DNA from: Methanolinea sp.
GTDB taxonomy: Archaea > Halobacteriota > Methanomicrobia > Methanomicrobiales > Methanospirillaceae
Reading direction: 5' to 3'
DNA: 64,000 nucleotides
NCBI GenBank assembly: GCA_018262855.1
Contig: JADFDO010000007.1
Coordinates: forward strand, 1 to 64,000
The notes beneath the pieces are model-generated. The model was not told the DNA's origin. It saw only the letters and a program-made list of their open reading frames with translations, and did no database searches. Below are positions 37,125-45,092 of the stretch, one piece after another (position 1 is the stretch's first letter; the number at the start of each line of letters is the position of its first letter). Both the position numbers and the translations under genes were made by a program.

Positions 37125-39050
37125 ATGACACGAAAAACAATCATTTTTTTACTCCTGATAGTGCTCATGGTTGGAGTAGCCTCGGCAATTCCGCCCATAC
37201 CATGCACATATAGCGGCACGGTTACTATCAATGGTGCTCCGGCCCCAGTGGGAACCATAATTCAGGTGAAAGTATACGACATACTCCGTCCAGGGGGAGA
37301 AGTAACCGTCACTCAGTCTGGTGTCTACGAATACCTGTCTGCACAGGTGACGGAAGCTGAAAGTGAGTGCGGATGCACCATTCCGGTGAAATTCTACATT
37401 AATGGGTATGAGGCGCCACAGGGCTCAACGTTTACCGCTGGCGGGATAAAAACCGTCAACCTGGCGATCACGGGTATTCCAACAGTAACACCAACACCTA
37501 CCACCAGTCCTACACCTACCACCAGTCCTACACCCACAACCAGTCCTACACCTACCACCAGTCCTACACCCACAACCAGTCCTACACCTACAACCAGTCC
37601 TACACCCACAACCAGTCCTACACCTACCATATCTCCGACTCCAACCCAGAGTCCCACCTCGACAAGCATCCCGATATTCACGCATGAGTTTTACGGAGAA
37701 GTAACCATCCGGGACGGGGTGCCTGCCCCTGAAGGAGCGAGAATAGAGGGGAGGGGTTCAGGAGTTCAGTCAGGAAGTGAGAATCCCCTGATCGTGGCCA
37801 CAGCCGGCCTGTATGGCGGGCCCGGCACGTATGATTCCAAGCTCAGGGTTTTCGGGGACATTCCCCTCGGGACACAGATTGAGTTCTACGTCGACGGTAT
37901 CAAGGCAGAGTGCCAGGATGTCCAGGCTGGCGGGGCATGGGTAAGTTCGGTCCTGTTCCGCCCGGGGAATATCACCCAGCTCAACCTCCGGACCAACATC
38001 ACCATCCCGGTCGTCAACTTCGTGGGAAGCCCGACGTTTGGCACCGAGCCGATGATGGTCACGTTCTTCGACACTTCAACCGGTTACCCGGATCACTGGC
38101 TCTGGGACTTCGGTGATGGGACCTCGTCCGACCTGCAGAACCCGGTCCACCGTTATATGTATGGACGGTATACGGTAAGCCTTACTGCATGGAACATCGC
38201 CGGGACCGGAAATAACACGAAACTCAACTACCTTGACGTCCGCAGCAGCGCGAGCGGCGGTGGAGGTGGCGGTGGTGGAGGCGGCGGTGGTGGAGGAGGA
38301 TACTTCGCGGCCGCAGCCACAACCACTACGGCAACCCCGACACCCACCCCAACAGCGACCCAGGGTGGCGCTCCACTGGGTTCCGGAGGCGTCCTGCCCC
38401 TGAACTCGGCGCTTGCCCTTTCACAGTCGGTCGTCATGGTCTCGGAAGACGGCATGGGATCCATCTCCATGCCAGCCGGCATGAAGCCCCAGGACTCTTC
38501 GGGAGCCCCGCTCCTGAACCTGACCATCCGCAGGATCCCCAACTCAGAGCTTCCCCAGGCACCCACGCCCGGATTCACATTTGCAGGGTTCGCGTATGAC
38601 ATCACACCCTCGGGATCAACCTTTGATCCCTACGTGACGTTTGCCATCACCGTCCCTGAGAACGAATGGGCGGGGCTGCAGGGGAAAGACCTTTCCATCA
38701 AGTGGTACAACCCCACCTCGTCTGCATGGGAAGACCTCCCCACCACAGTAAGCAGTGACACGAGGACGGTCAGTACCAAGATCACCCACACGAGCATATT
38801 TGCCCTGTTTGTGGCAAGTCCAACCATCACCACCACGGTTGCAACGGAACCAATCACGACGGTTGGTACTGCAGTCCCGGTCACTGGTGGGTTACCCCTC
38901 GATATGATCATGAAGATCGTGATCCTGATCATCATCGTAATCGCGGTAATCCTCGTCCTGCTTTACTTCCTGCGGAAGAAAAAGGGCCCTGAAACACAGG
39001 CCCCCGCGGAAGCCCCCTCAGATGAGTGGGACATCAAGGGACTGCAATAA
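37125..39050 (+). CDS. Surface protein with PTPTTS repeats, PKD domain and C-terminal membrane anchor
   Basis: 641 residues from ATG 37125 (GAGGAG at 37115-37120). The longer frame from 37086 overlaps the previous gene and lacks a signal at its start. Signal peptide 1-23; a beta module (24-118, GTVTINGAPAPVGT); a PTPTTS tandem linker (about 121-180); a related second beta module (about 186-290, GEVTIRDGVPAPEGA); one PKD domain (about 296-372); a poly-Gly run (about 378-392); a Thr/Pro linker; a beta-rich domain (about 436-562) that resembles the one at the C-terminus of the gene at 29001; and a membrane helix (about 594-617) with RKKKG. It follows the DUF3821 gene by 31 bases, so the two are likely co-transcribed and might form one envelope complex. 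Confidence 0.88.
   Translation: MTRKTIIFLLLIVLMVGVASAIPPIPCTYSGTVTINGAPAPVGTIIQVKVYDILRPGGEVTVTQSGVYEYLSAQVTEAESECGCTIPVKFYINGYEAPQGSTFTAGGIKTVNLAITGIPTVTPTPTTSPTPTTSPTPTTSPTPTTSPTPTTSPTPTTSPTPTTSPTPTISPTPTQSPTSTSIPIFTHEFYGEVTIRDGVPAPEGARIEGRGSGVQSGSENPLIVATAGLYGGPGTYDSKLRVFGDIPLGTQIEFYVDGIKAECQDVQAGGAWVSSVLFRPGNITQLNLRTNITIPVVNFVGSPTFGTEPMMVTFFDTSTGYPDHWLWDFGDGTSSDLQNPVHRYMYGRYTVSLTAWNIAGTGNNTKLNYLDVRSSASGGGGGGGGGGGGGGGYFAAAATTTTATPTPTPTATQGGAPLGSGGVLPLNSALALSQSVVMVSEDGMGSISMPAGMKPQDSSGAPLLNLTIRRIPNSELPQAPTPGFTFAGFAYDITPSGSTFDPYVTFAITVPENEWAGLQGKDLSIKWYNPTSSAWEDLPTTVSSDTRTVSTKITHTSIFALFVASPTITTTVATEPITTVGTAVPVTGGLPLDMIMKIVILIIIVIAVILVLLYFLRKKKGPETQAPAEAPSDEWDIKGLQ
37489..37635 (+). repeat. 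18-nt tandem repeat encoding PTPTTS
   Basis: About eight in-frame copies of an 18-base unit encode Pro-Thr-Pro-Thr-Thr-Ser, a flexible, probably O-glycosylated linker. Units differ only at synonymous Thr codons (ACC/ACA and CCT/CCC), typical of slippage-prone DNA. Confidence 0.85.
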
Positions 39051-39090
39051 TTATTTTTTTTTCGACGAAAACCGCACACGCGGTTTTCAT
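39051..39090 (+). terminator. T-run and hairpin terminator (palindrome family, copy 2)
   Basis: A T9 run (about 39053-39062) directly after the stop codon is followed by GAAAACCGC-ACAC-GCGGTTTTC at 39067-39088 and CATTTTGTT. The hairpin belongs by its outer arm (GAAAA/TTTTC-AT) to the palindrome family at 33181, 40716, 47013, 47081 and 47146. Confidence 0.6.
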
Positions 39091-39127
39091 TTTGTTGTAA
39101 AGGTGTCCGGACCACGGAATCATGTCA

Positions 39128-39409
39128 TTTTAGCCTCCTCGCTGTTTTGTGTAGTGAGATTGAATCAAGTTTGTTCTCTGCATACCAATTCAGTCACTGA
39201 ACCGCCGCCGTTTTCACGATATGAATCATAGTTCCAAACTCATTCTTACCTCCTCGAAGGCCCTATTGGCGGCCGAAGTGCCGCCTCCAGTTTCGAAAGG
39301 TGGAACCTTCGCGGTAATTTCGGGGGCGGCGGGGTGCATCGCATTTGGGGGAATGGGGGCGGATAGCCCCCATACGATGTATTCGGTTCGTCAACCCTGC
39401 CCGCATCAA
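39128..39409 (+). repeat. Dispersed intergenic element, copy D
   Basis: Homologous to copy C at both ends but with about 100 extra bases between the CCGCCGCCG arm (39202-39210) and the CGGGGGCGGCGGGG arm (39321-39334). The extra part contains GCGGTAATTTC just before the second arm, matching GCGGTATTTTC in copies A and B, so D links the two subtypes. It begins about 77 bases after the upstream stop. The remaining sequence to 39556 shows nothing I recognise besides the start region of the next gene. Confidence 0.8.
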
Positions 39410-39556
39410 AATGCGGTGAACCTAATTGGAAGTTCACCGCTCCTAGTTGGTATTTCCTTTTCAGGATACCCTTGCCCCATTGCTGAAAGGAGTGCTGCTG
39501 TGCCGCGGATATTCCGCGTTCGCAACCTTCATTCGTACCAAGGCTGAACACTCACC

Positions 39557-40078
39557 ATGCTTGGATTCTTGGGCCTTGCGACATGGTCACCCTACATTGT
39601 GGGGGTGGCCATCGGACTCCTCGTCTGCCTCTCACTGGTTGTCTCGGACCGGCCCCTCGGATGTTCCACGGGTTTCGTGAAGACCTGCGGGCTCATCGAG
39701 AGAATATTGCGGGGAAAGAACGTGGAAAAGACGGAATACTACCGCGAAATCCCGCCAAGAGTGGACTGGCAGTTCACGATTCTGCCGGGTATCGTGATAG
39801 GGGCATTCATCTCCTCGATCCTGTCTGGCGTATTTGCCCTTGAATGGATCCCTCCCCTCTGGGCAGCGACGTTCGGGCGGGATATTGGACTGCGAATCGG
39901 GGTTGCCCTCCTGGGCGGCATATTCCTCGCGCTGGGTGCAAGGTGGGCAGGTGGATGTACGAGCGGGCACGGTATCAGCGGGAACCTCCAGCTCTCAGTG
40001 GGGAGCATGGTCTCTTCTGCCTGCTTCTTCATCGGCGGCATCCTGACAGCAATGGGACTCATGTCACTGGGTGGCTGA
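39557..40078 (+). CDS. YeeE/YedE sulfur transporter, N-terminal half
   Basis: 173 residues with about five membrane helices. It carries the two cysteine motifs of the N-terminal half of YeeE/YedE proteins: DRPLGCSTGFVKTCGL near residues 31-46 and GGCTSGHGISG near residues 133-143. The family includes the thiosulfate importer TsuA, where conserved cysteines line the path. The usual single polypeptide is here divided over two genes that overlap by 8 nt. The ATG at 39557 has no strong ribosome binding site, so the start is tentative. Confidence 0.85.
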   Translation: MLGFLGLATWSPYIVGVAIGLLVCLSLVVSDRPLGCSTGFVKTCGLIERILRGKNVEKTEYYREIPPRVDWQFTILPGIVIGAFISSILSGVFALEWIPPLWAATFGRDIGLRIGVALLGGIFLALGARWAGGCTSGHGISGNLQLSVGSMVSSACFFIGGILTAMGLMSLGG

Positions 40079-40643
40079 TATGGTGGACCTTACAGCACTT
40101 CACAAGAATACCCCCGTCCAGGCTCTCCTCGGGCTGCTGATCGGTATCGTATTCGGGTTCCTTCTCCAGAAAGGGGCGGTGACCACCTACGATGTCATCC
40201 TGGGCCAGCTCCTGCTCACAGACTTCACGGTCGTCAAGGTCATGCTCTCGGCGGTATTCACAGGCATGATTGGATTCTACCTCCTGAAGAGGAAAGGCCT
40301 GGTGAGGCGGCATGTCAGAACCGCTTCGCTTGGCTCGAACATGGTGGGGGGACTCATCTTTGGGGTTGGATTTGCCCTCCTCGGGTACTGCCCCGGTACC
40401 GTCGCCGGTGCAGTGGGGCAGGGCAGCCTGGACGCTCTCTTTGGAGGGGTCGTCGGCCTCGTCCTTGGTGCCGGACTCTTCAGCCGCATGTACCCTCAAC
40501 TCTCGCGGGGAGTGCTGCAGAAGGGCAGGTTCCGGTCCCAGACACTCCCCGAACTCCTTCACATGAACGAGGCAACGGTGATTGGCCTCATGGCCATATG
40601 CATGCTGGTCCTGCTGGCGGGACTTGAATTTTTGGGATTCTGA
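40071..40643 (+). CDS. YeeE/YedE sulfur transporter, C-terminal half
   Basis: 190 residues with about five membrane helices and the third cysteine motif of the family, ALLGYCPGTVAGAVGQG (about residues 102-118). With the preceding gene it reconstitutes a complete YeeE/YedE transporter, probably for thiosulfate or another reduced sulfur compound. The 8-nt overlap ensures coupled translation of the two halves. No TusA-like sulfur carrier gene is nearby. Confidence 0.85.
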   Translation: MADMVDLTALHKNTPVQALLGLLIGIVFGFLLQKGAVTTYDVILGQLLLTDFTVVKVMLSAVFTGMIGFYLLKRKGLVRRHVRTASLGSNMVGGLIFGVGFALLGYCPGTVAGAVGQGSLDALFGGVVGLVLGAGLFSRMYPQLSRGVLQKGRFRSQTLPELLHMNEATVIGLMAICMLVLLAGLEFLGF

Positions 40644-40715
40644 CTGCGTCACAGCAGTCCCTGGCCATTTTTTCCAAAAAATCACATGAATCCGAACGAG
40701 ACACAAGCATGCAAA

Positions 40716-40741
40716 ATGAAAATCGCAAATGCGATTTTCAT
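40716..40741. repeat. Short palindrome, ATTTTCAT family, copy 3
   Basis: ATGAAAATCGC-AAAT-GCGATTTTCAT, perfect 11-base arms, preceded by GCATGCAAA. It lies between the convergent YeeE/YedE and ABCE1 genes and may serve as a bidirectional terminator. Confidence 0.75.
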
Positions 40742-40808
40742 CTAAAAAAACATAGGGGGGTTGTTCCGGATTGCGAAAAAGATCGGGCCTCCAACCGGTT
40801 TCCTTCCC

Positions 40809-42587
40809 CTACTCAGCGGCTTCCCGGTCGGTGTAGTAATAATATTCCCCGTTTGCCCTTTGCTCCCGGTCAAGGTAGGACTCCGGCTTATTGATGCGTG
40901 GGCGCCCGGTCTTGTCCCTCCGGAATGTAATGCCGAGGCGGGAGAGGAACCTGTTCATCCCCTCCCTCATGTCGAAGGGACCGATCGCTTGCCCATGGAC
41001 ACCCGGCTCTCCATCAAAGACCAGGATGCGTTCGCTGATCATATCGACGAGATAGATATCGTGGTCAATCACGAGGATCGCAGCCTCCCTCCCGTCAACG
41101 TGATGCCTGAACATCCTGGTGATCTTGACCCTCTGCTCGACATCAAGGTGGGCGCTCGGTTCGTCAAGGATAAAGAGATCTGCGGGGCGGGAGAGGCAGG
41201 CAGCAATCGCAACCCGCTGAAGCTCGCCTCCCGAGAGCGTATCAAGGGGTGCCTGGAGGAGAGGGCGGAGAGTGAGCGGCTCGATGATATCATGCTGGTA
41301 GAGTGAGGTATCGAAGGTGGTGGTGCAGGACCGTAAATAGAATTCGACGGTATCGGAACCTGGCGCCTTGACGTACTGTGGCTTGTAGGAGACCCTGACC
41401 GTGGTTTCGATCGGCCCGCCGTCCGGTTCCAACACACCGGCAAGTAATCCTGCAAAGGTACTCTTGCCGATGCCGTTCGCACCCAGCACACCGAGAACCT
41501 CGCCCGCCTTGATCGATCCGCCGGAGACCTCGAGGGTGAAATGATCGAAGCGTTTTGTCATCGGGGGAAACTCAAAGAGCGTGAGCCGTTCGGTTCCCCC
41601 TGCGTGCGCCCGCTTGTCGAAGAGTACCGGGTGATCCCTGAACCTGACGTTCTCCTCAGGGAGGTATCCCTCGAGGTACTGGTTGATACCGATCCTGACT
41701 CCCTTTGGCTGGGTGATCACTCCAAAGACTGCGGGCTTTCCGTAGGCCACGTGGACAGTATCCGCGAGCATATCAAGGATAGCGAGATCGTGCTCCACGA
41801 TCACGATCGGCCGTCTCAATGCGAGTTCGCGGATGAGGTTTGCGGCTGCCATCCTCTGGTAGATGTCAAGGAAGGGGGTGATCTCATCGAGGAAGTAGAA
41901 GTCCGCCTCCCGCGCAAGGCAGGCTGCGATTGCAACCCGCTGGAGCTCCCCGCCTGACAGTGTTGAGATCTCATGGTCAAGGATCGGTGCAATATTCAGG
42001 GCACCGATATACGACGAGAGGACCCCCCGCTCATCGGTACTTTTCAGGAGGTCACGCGGTGATCCCGAGAAGACCCGCGGGATATAGTCGATGTACTGCG
42101 GTTTTACCGCAACCTTGAGCTTCTTCTGGGAGATTGTCTGCAGGTAATCGAAGAGCTCAGTCCCTGCATATTTCTTCAGGATCTCCTCCCAGTCAATTTC
42201 CCTCTCAAAGAGGCCGAGGTTCGGCTTCAATTGCCCTGAGAGTATCTTTACCGCAGTACTTTTCCCGATACCGTTCGGGCCAAGGATGCCAGTGACCTTG
42301 CCCTCAACGGGGATGGGCAGGCCATACAGTGCAAACCCGTTCTGGCTGTAGCGGTGGGCAGGATTCTCAAGTTCTTCTGGAAGGCTCACGATGTCGAGCG
42401 CCTCGAAGGGGCATTTCTTGACGCAGATTCCGCAGCCGACACATAACTCCTCCGAGATGACCGCTTTTCCCTCCTCCCCGATCACCACCGTCTCGTCACC
42501 GGTACGGACTCGCGGGCAGTAAATGATACACTCAGTGCCGCACTTGCGGGGATGACACCTGTCTTTATGGACGACTGCGATTCGCAT
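40809..42587 (-). CDS. abcE1: Ribosome recycling ATPase ABCE1 (RLI family)
   Basis: 592 residues. The N-terminus has two iron-sulfur motifs (CHPRKCGTECIIYCP and CVGCGICVKKCPFEA) characteristic of ABCE1, then two ABC domains with Walker A GPNGIGKST and GANGIGKST and two LSGGELQRVAIAACL signatures. ABCE1 splits 70S ribosomes together with pelota or aRF1 after termination or stalling. Pelota itself is encoded at 45089. The EMC6-like gene lies 13 bases upstream on the same strand, so both are probably one transcript. Confidence 0.96.
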   Translation of the reverse strand: MRIAVVHKDRCHPRKCGTECIIYCPRVRTGDETVVIGEEGKAVISEELCVGCGICVKKCPFEALDIVSLPEELENPAHRYSQNGFALYGLPIPVEGKVTGILGPNGIGKSTAVKILSGQLKPNLGLFEREIDWEEILKKYAGTELFDYLQTISQKKLKVAVKPQYIDYIPRVFSGSPRDLLKSTDERGVLSSYIGALNIAPILDHEISTLSGGELQRVAIAACLAREADFYFLDEITPFLDIYQRMAAANLIRELALRRPIVIVEHDLAILDMLADTVHVAYGKPAVFGVITQPKGVRIGINQYLEGYLPEENVRFRDHPVLFDKRAHAGGTERLTLFEFPPMTKRFDHFTLEVSGGSIKAGEVLGVLGANGIGKSTFAGLLAGVLEPDGGPIETTVRVSYKPQYVKAPGSDTVEFYLRSCTTTFDTSLYQHDIIEPLTLRPLLQAPLDTLSGGELQRVAIAACLSRPADLFILDEPSAHLDVEQRVKITRMFRHHVDGREAAILVIDHDIYLVDMISERILVFDGEPGVHGQAIGPFDMREGMNRFLSRLGITFRRDKTGRPRINKPESYLDREQRANGEYYYYTDREAAE

Positions 42588-42600
42588 AAAAATAAAAGAT

Positions 42601-43170
42601 TCAGGCTCCTTTCGTGAGGAGGAGTGTCCAGCTGATGAACCAGAATGCGAATGTTATGAAGCCCTGGTAAAGCCAGTCCTTGAATCCCATCTTCTCCGAT
42701 CCGAGCCTGAGCAGGATGAAGATATGGCGCTGGATCACAATTCCTGCGATCATAATGAGGAGTGCAAGGAGGGTATAACTCTGAAGTCCGAGGATCTGGG
42801 CGGGGCTCAATACCAGGTATGAAATAATCCCGGTTGCAATACCAAGTCCGCATGCAACGAGGGTTTTTTCTATCCGGAACAGGTGTTCCTTCTGCTTCTG
42901 CTCAGGTGTCTTTTTCCTGGGTGCCTCCTCTATCTCCGGGGCACTTTCTTCTTCGGATTCCTGTACCGCGGTCTCCCTCAGCTTCTCTTCCCTCTCCTTT
43001 TTCCTTGCGGCATCGTCCTTCATCGCAGCGTGCTTTGCATTCTCCTGCTGCTTTTTGAACTCCCTGTATTGATCCATGAACGACTTTTTCTGCGGGTTCT
43101 TGCCCTTTTTTCCAGAGGGTCCGGGACTCATCGGTACACCAGTAGTCCTATTTTTAGGTGCTCGAGCCAT
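42601..43170 (-). CDS. EMC6-like archaeal membrane protein
   Basis: 189 residues from ATG 43170; a longer frame to 43197 would cross the rqcH start. The N-terminal 100 residues are hydrophilic and strongly charged (Lys/Glu-rich, probably coiled coil). Three membrane helices follow (about 108-127, 132-150, 166-186), with IVIQRHIFILLRLGSEKMGF and GFKDWLYQGFITFAFWFISW between and within them. This resembles the archaeal relatives of EMC6, a subunit of the eukaryotic ER membrane insertase. The long charged N-terminus could contact the ribosome. It is co-directional with abcE1 and its start is only 17 bases from the divergent rqcH start. Confidence 0.65.
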   Translation of the reverse strand: MARAPKNRTTGVPMSPGPSGKKGKNPQKKSFMDQYREFKKQQENAKHAAMKDDAARKKEREEKLRETAVQESEEESAPEIEEAPRKKTPEQKQKEHLFRIEKTLVACGLGIATGIISYLVLSPAQILGLQSYTLLALLIMIAGIVIQRHIFILLRLGSEKMGFKDWLYQGFITFAFWFISWTLLLTKGA

Positions 43171-43187
43171 ATCTAATTTGGTATACC

Positions 43188-45092
43188 ATGGCAACACAGA
43201 GGGGCCTGAGCGGGATCGACGTGCGTTCGCTTGTTACCGAGTGGAACCACCTCCTCCCGCTCTGGATATACAAGGTATACGTGGCCTCCCCGGGGATCAT
43301 GGTCATAAGGCTCCACGGAAAGGAGCATGCACGGCACCAGATGCTGATCGAACCCGGGAGAAGAGCGTATCTCACCGGCCATCCCTTCACCCCTCCCAAA
43401 AATCCGCCCGCGTTTGCCATGCTCCTCCGGAAGCACCTGCAGGGGGGGCGGGTGCTCGGTTTTCGTCAGCACGGCATCCAGCGAATCGTCATCATCGATG
43501 TCGGGAAGCATGACCGTACGTATCATCTTGTTCTCGAGCTCTTTGACCAGGGAAACATCATCCTCTGCGATGAGACCTATAAAATCATCCAGCCTTTCTC
43601 CACCCACCGGTTCAAAGAGAGGGAGGTTATTGCGGGTGCCCGGTATATCCTACCCGCTGAAGGTCCTGCCACCTCCGGACCCGATGCATTCGCAGAATTC
43701 CTTGCACATGAAGAACGGGATATTGTCCGGGCTTTAGCAGTTGGGGCCATGCTTGGCGGGCCATATGCCGAATACCTCTGCAGGAGAGCAGGGATTGAGA
43801 AGAAGTCCCCTGCTCACGGGGTCAACTCCCAAACCCTTTACCAGGAGGTCCTGGATCTCCTGGACAGGGCTGAAGAGAAAATCGAACCCCTGAATACAGG
43901 TTCAGAATGCCTTCCCTTCCCGATCGATACCGATCTCCCTGCTGCAGAAACAGCACCTGGAACATCCTTTAACAGGGCTCTCGATGCCTTTTTCCCTCCC
44001 GTGCCGCAGGAAAAGCCCGGAGTTGTTGAGAAGAGGGAGAAGGTCTCCCGGGAAGCGCGGATCCGTGCCCAGCAGGAGGCATCGATCGGGAAGTTTACCC
44101 GGAATATCGCCCGGTGTGAAAGGGCAGTCGAAGCACTGTACTCCGAATATCAGTTTGTTCAGGATCTCCTCAATACGCTTAATGAGGCGCGCAGGACCCG
44201 TTCCTGGCAGGAGATCGAAGCCATTCTCAAGTCGCAGCAGACAGGACCTGCGACAAAGGTCATTGCGGTGTATCCTGACAGGGGTGCGGTGGACGTCGAC
44301 CTTGGTGAGAGAATTACCCTTGTGGTCGGCGAGAGCGTTGAAGCCAATGCTGCACGGTATTATGAAGAGATGAAAAAATTCCGGAAGAAGATCGCAGGCG
44401 CTTCCGGGGCGATGGAGCGGATAACCGAGAGAAAACCCAAGAAAGTCACGACCCTCCCGATAATGAAGAAACGCTGGTATCACCGGTTCCGGTGGTGTAC
44501 CACCAGCGATGGCGTGCTTGTCGTCGGCGGGAGGGATGCATCGCAGAATGAGGAACTGGTGAAGAAATACATGGAAGGCGGGGATCTCTTCGTCCATGCC
44601 GATGTACACGGCGCTTCAGTCGTGATCGTCAAGGGGACGACAGCGCACATGGAAGAAGTCGCGCAGTTTGCTGCCTCCTTCTCGGGGGCCTGGAGAAGCG
44701 GCCATTTCTCGGCGGATGTATACAGCGTCTTGCCGGGACAGGTGAGTAAGACGCCTGAGTCGGGTGAGTATGTGAGCCGGGGGTCCTTCATCATACGGGG
44801 AGAGCGCACCTACTATAGAGACGTCCCGCTTGGCATTGCGATTGGCTTCCAGCGGTCCCCTGAACTGGGAGTCATAGGGGGTCCACCATCCTGCGTGAAG
44901 TCGAAGACCCCCGATATCGTAGAGTTACGGCCTGGCCGGTTTGAACCAAACGATATCGCCAAGAAAGTCCTGCGTATCCTGAAGGAGAGGCTGCCCCAGG
45001 ACGAACAGAGGAGTTACAAGGGCGTGCTGAACACAGAGTCGGTTGCAGCATTCGTTCCCCCGGGTGGCTCGGATATCCTGGAGGGAGAATGA
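43188..45092 (+). CDS. rqcH: RqcH/NEMF family ribosome quality-control factor
   Basis: 634 residues from ATG 43188. The NFACT-N domain (about 1-180) has RLHGKEHARHQMLIEPGRRAY split over its strand; a coiled-coil stretch (about 275-420) follows, then the NFACT-R domain with KKRWYHRFRWCTTSDGVLVVGGRDASQNEEL (about 425-455) and HADVHGASVVIVK. RqcH binds split 50S subunits carrying stalled nascent chains and adds C-terminal tails in bacteria; archaeal members form the same family. It overlaps pelA by 4 nt, linking ribosome splitting with nascent-chain clearance. The upstream TATA-like CTATTTTTAGG (43147-43157) would give a leaderless mRNA. Confidence 0.9.
   Translation: MATQRGLSGIDVRSLVTEWNHLLPLWIYKVYVASPGIMVIRLHGKEHARHQMLIEPGRRAYLTGHPFTPPKNPPAFAMLLRKHLQGGRVLGFRQHGIQRIVIIDVGKHDRTYHLVLELFDQGNIILCDETYKIIQPFSTHRFKEREVIAGARYILPAEGPATSGPDAFAEFLAHEERDIVRALAVGAMLGGPYAEYLCRRAGIEKKSPAHGVNSQTLYQEVLDLLDRAEEKIEPLNTGSECLPFPIDTDLPAAETAPGTSFNRALDAFFPPVPQEKPGVVEKREKVSREARIRAQQEASIGKFTRNIARCERAVEALYSEYQFVQDLLNTLNEARRTRSWQEIEAILKSQQTGPATKVIAVYPDRGAVDVDLGERITLVVGESVEANAARYYEEMKKFRKKIAGASGAMERITERKPKKVTTLPIMKKRWYHRFRWCTTSDGVLVVGGRDASQNEELVKKYMEGGDLFVHADVHGASVVIVKGTTAHMEEVAQFAASFSGAWRSGHFSADVYSVLPGQVSKTPESGEYVSRGSFIIRGERTYYRDVPLGIAIGFQRSPELGVIGGPPSCVKSKTPDIVELRPGRFEPNDIAKKVLRILKERLPQDEQRSYKGVLNTESVAAFVPPGGSDILEGE

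Noticed and set aside
37489-37635. Possible CRISPR-like repeat array
   Set aside because: The 18-base repeats are in frame, have no spacers, and encode a PTPTTS linker in a surface protein.
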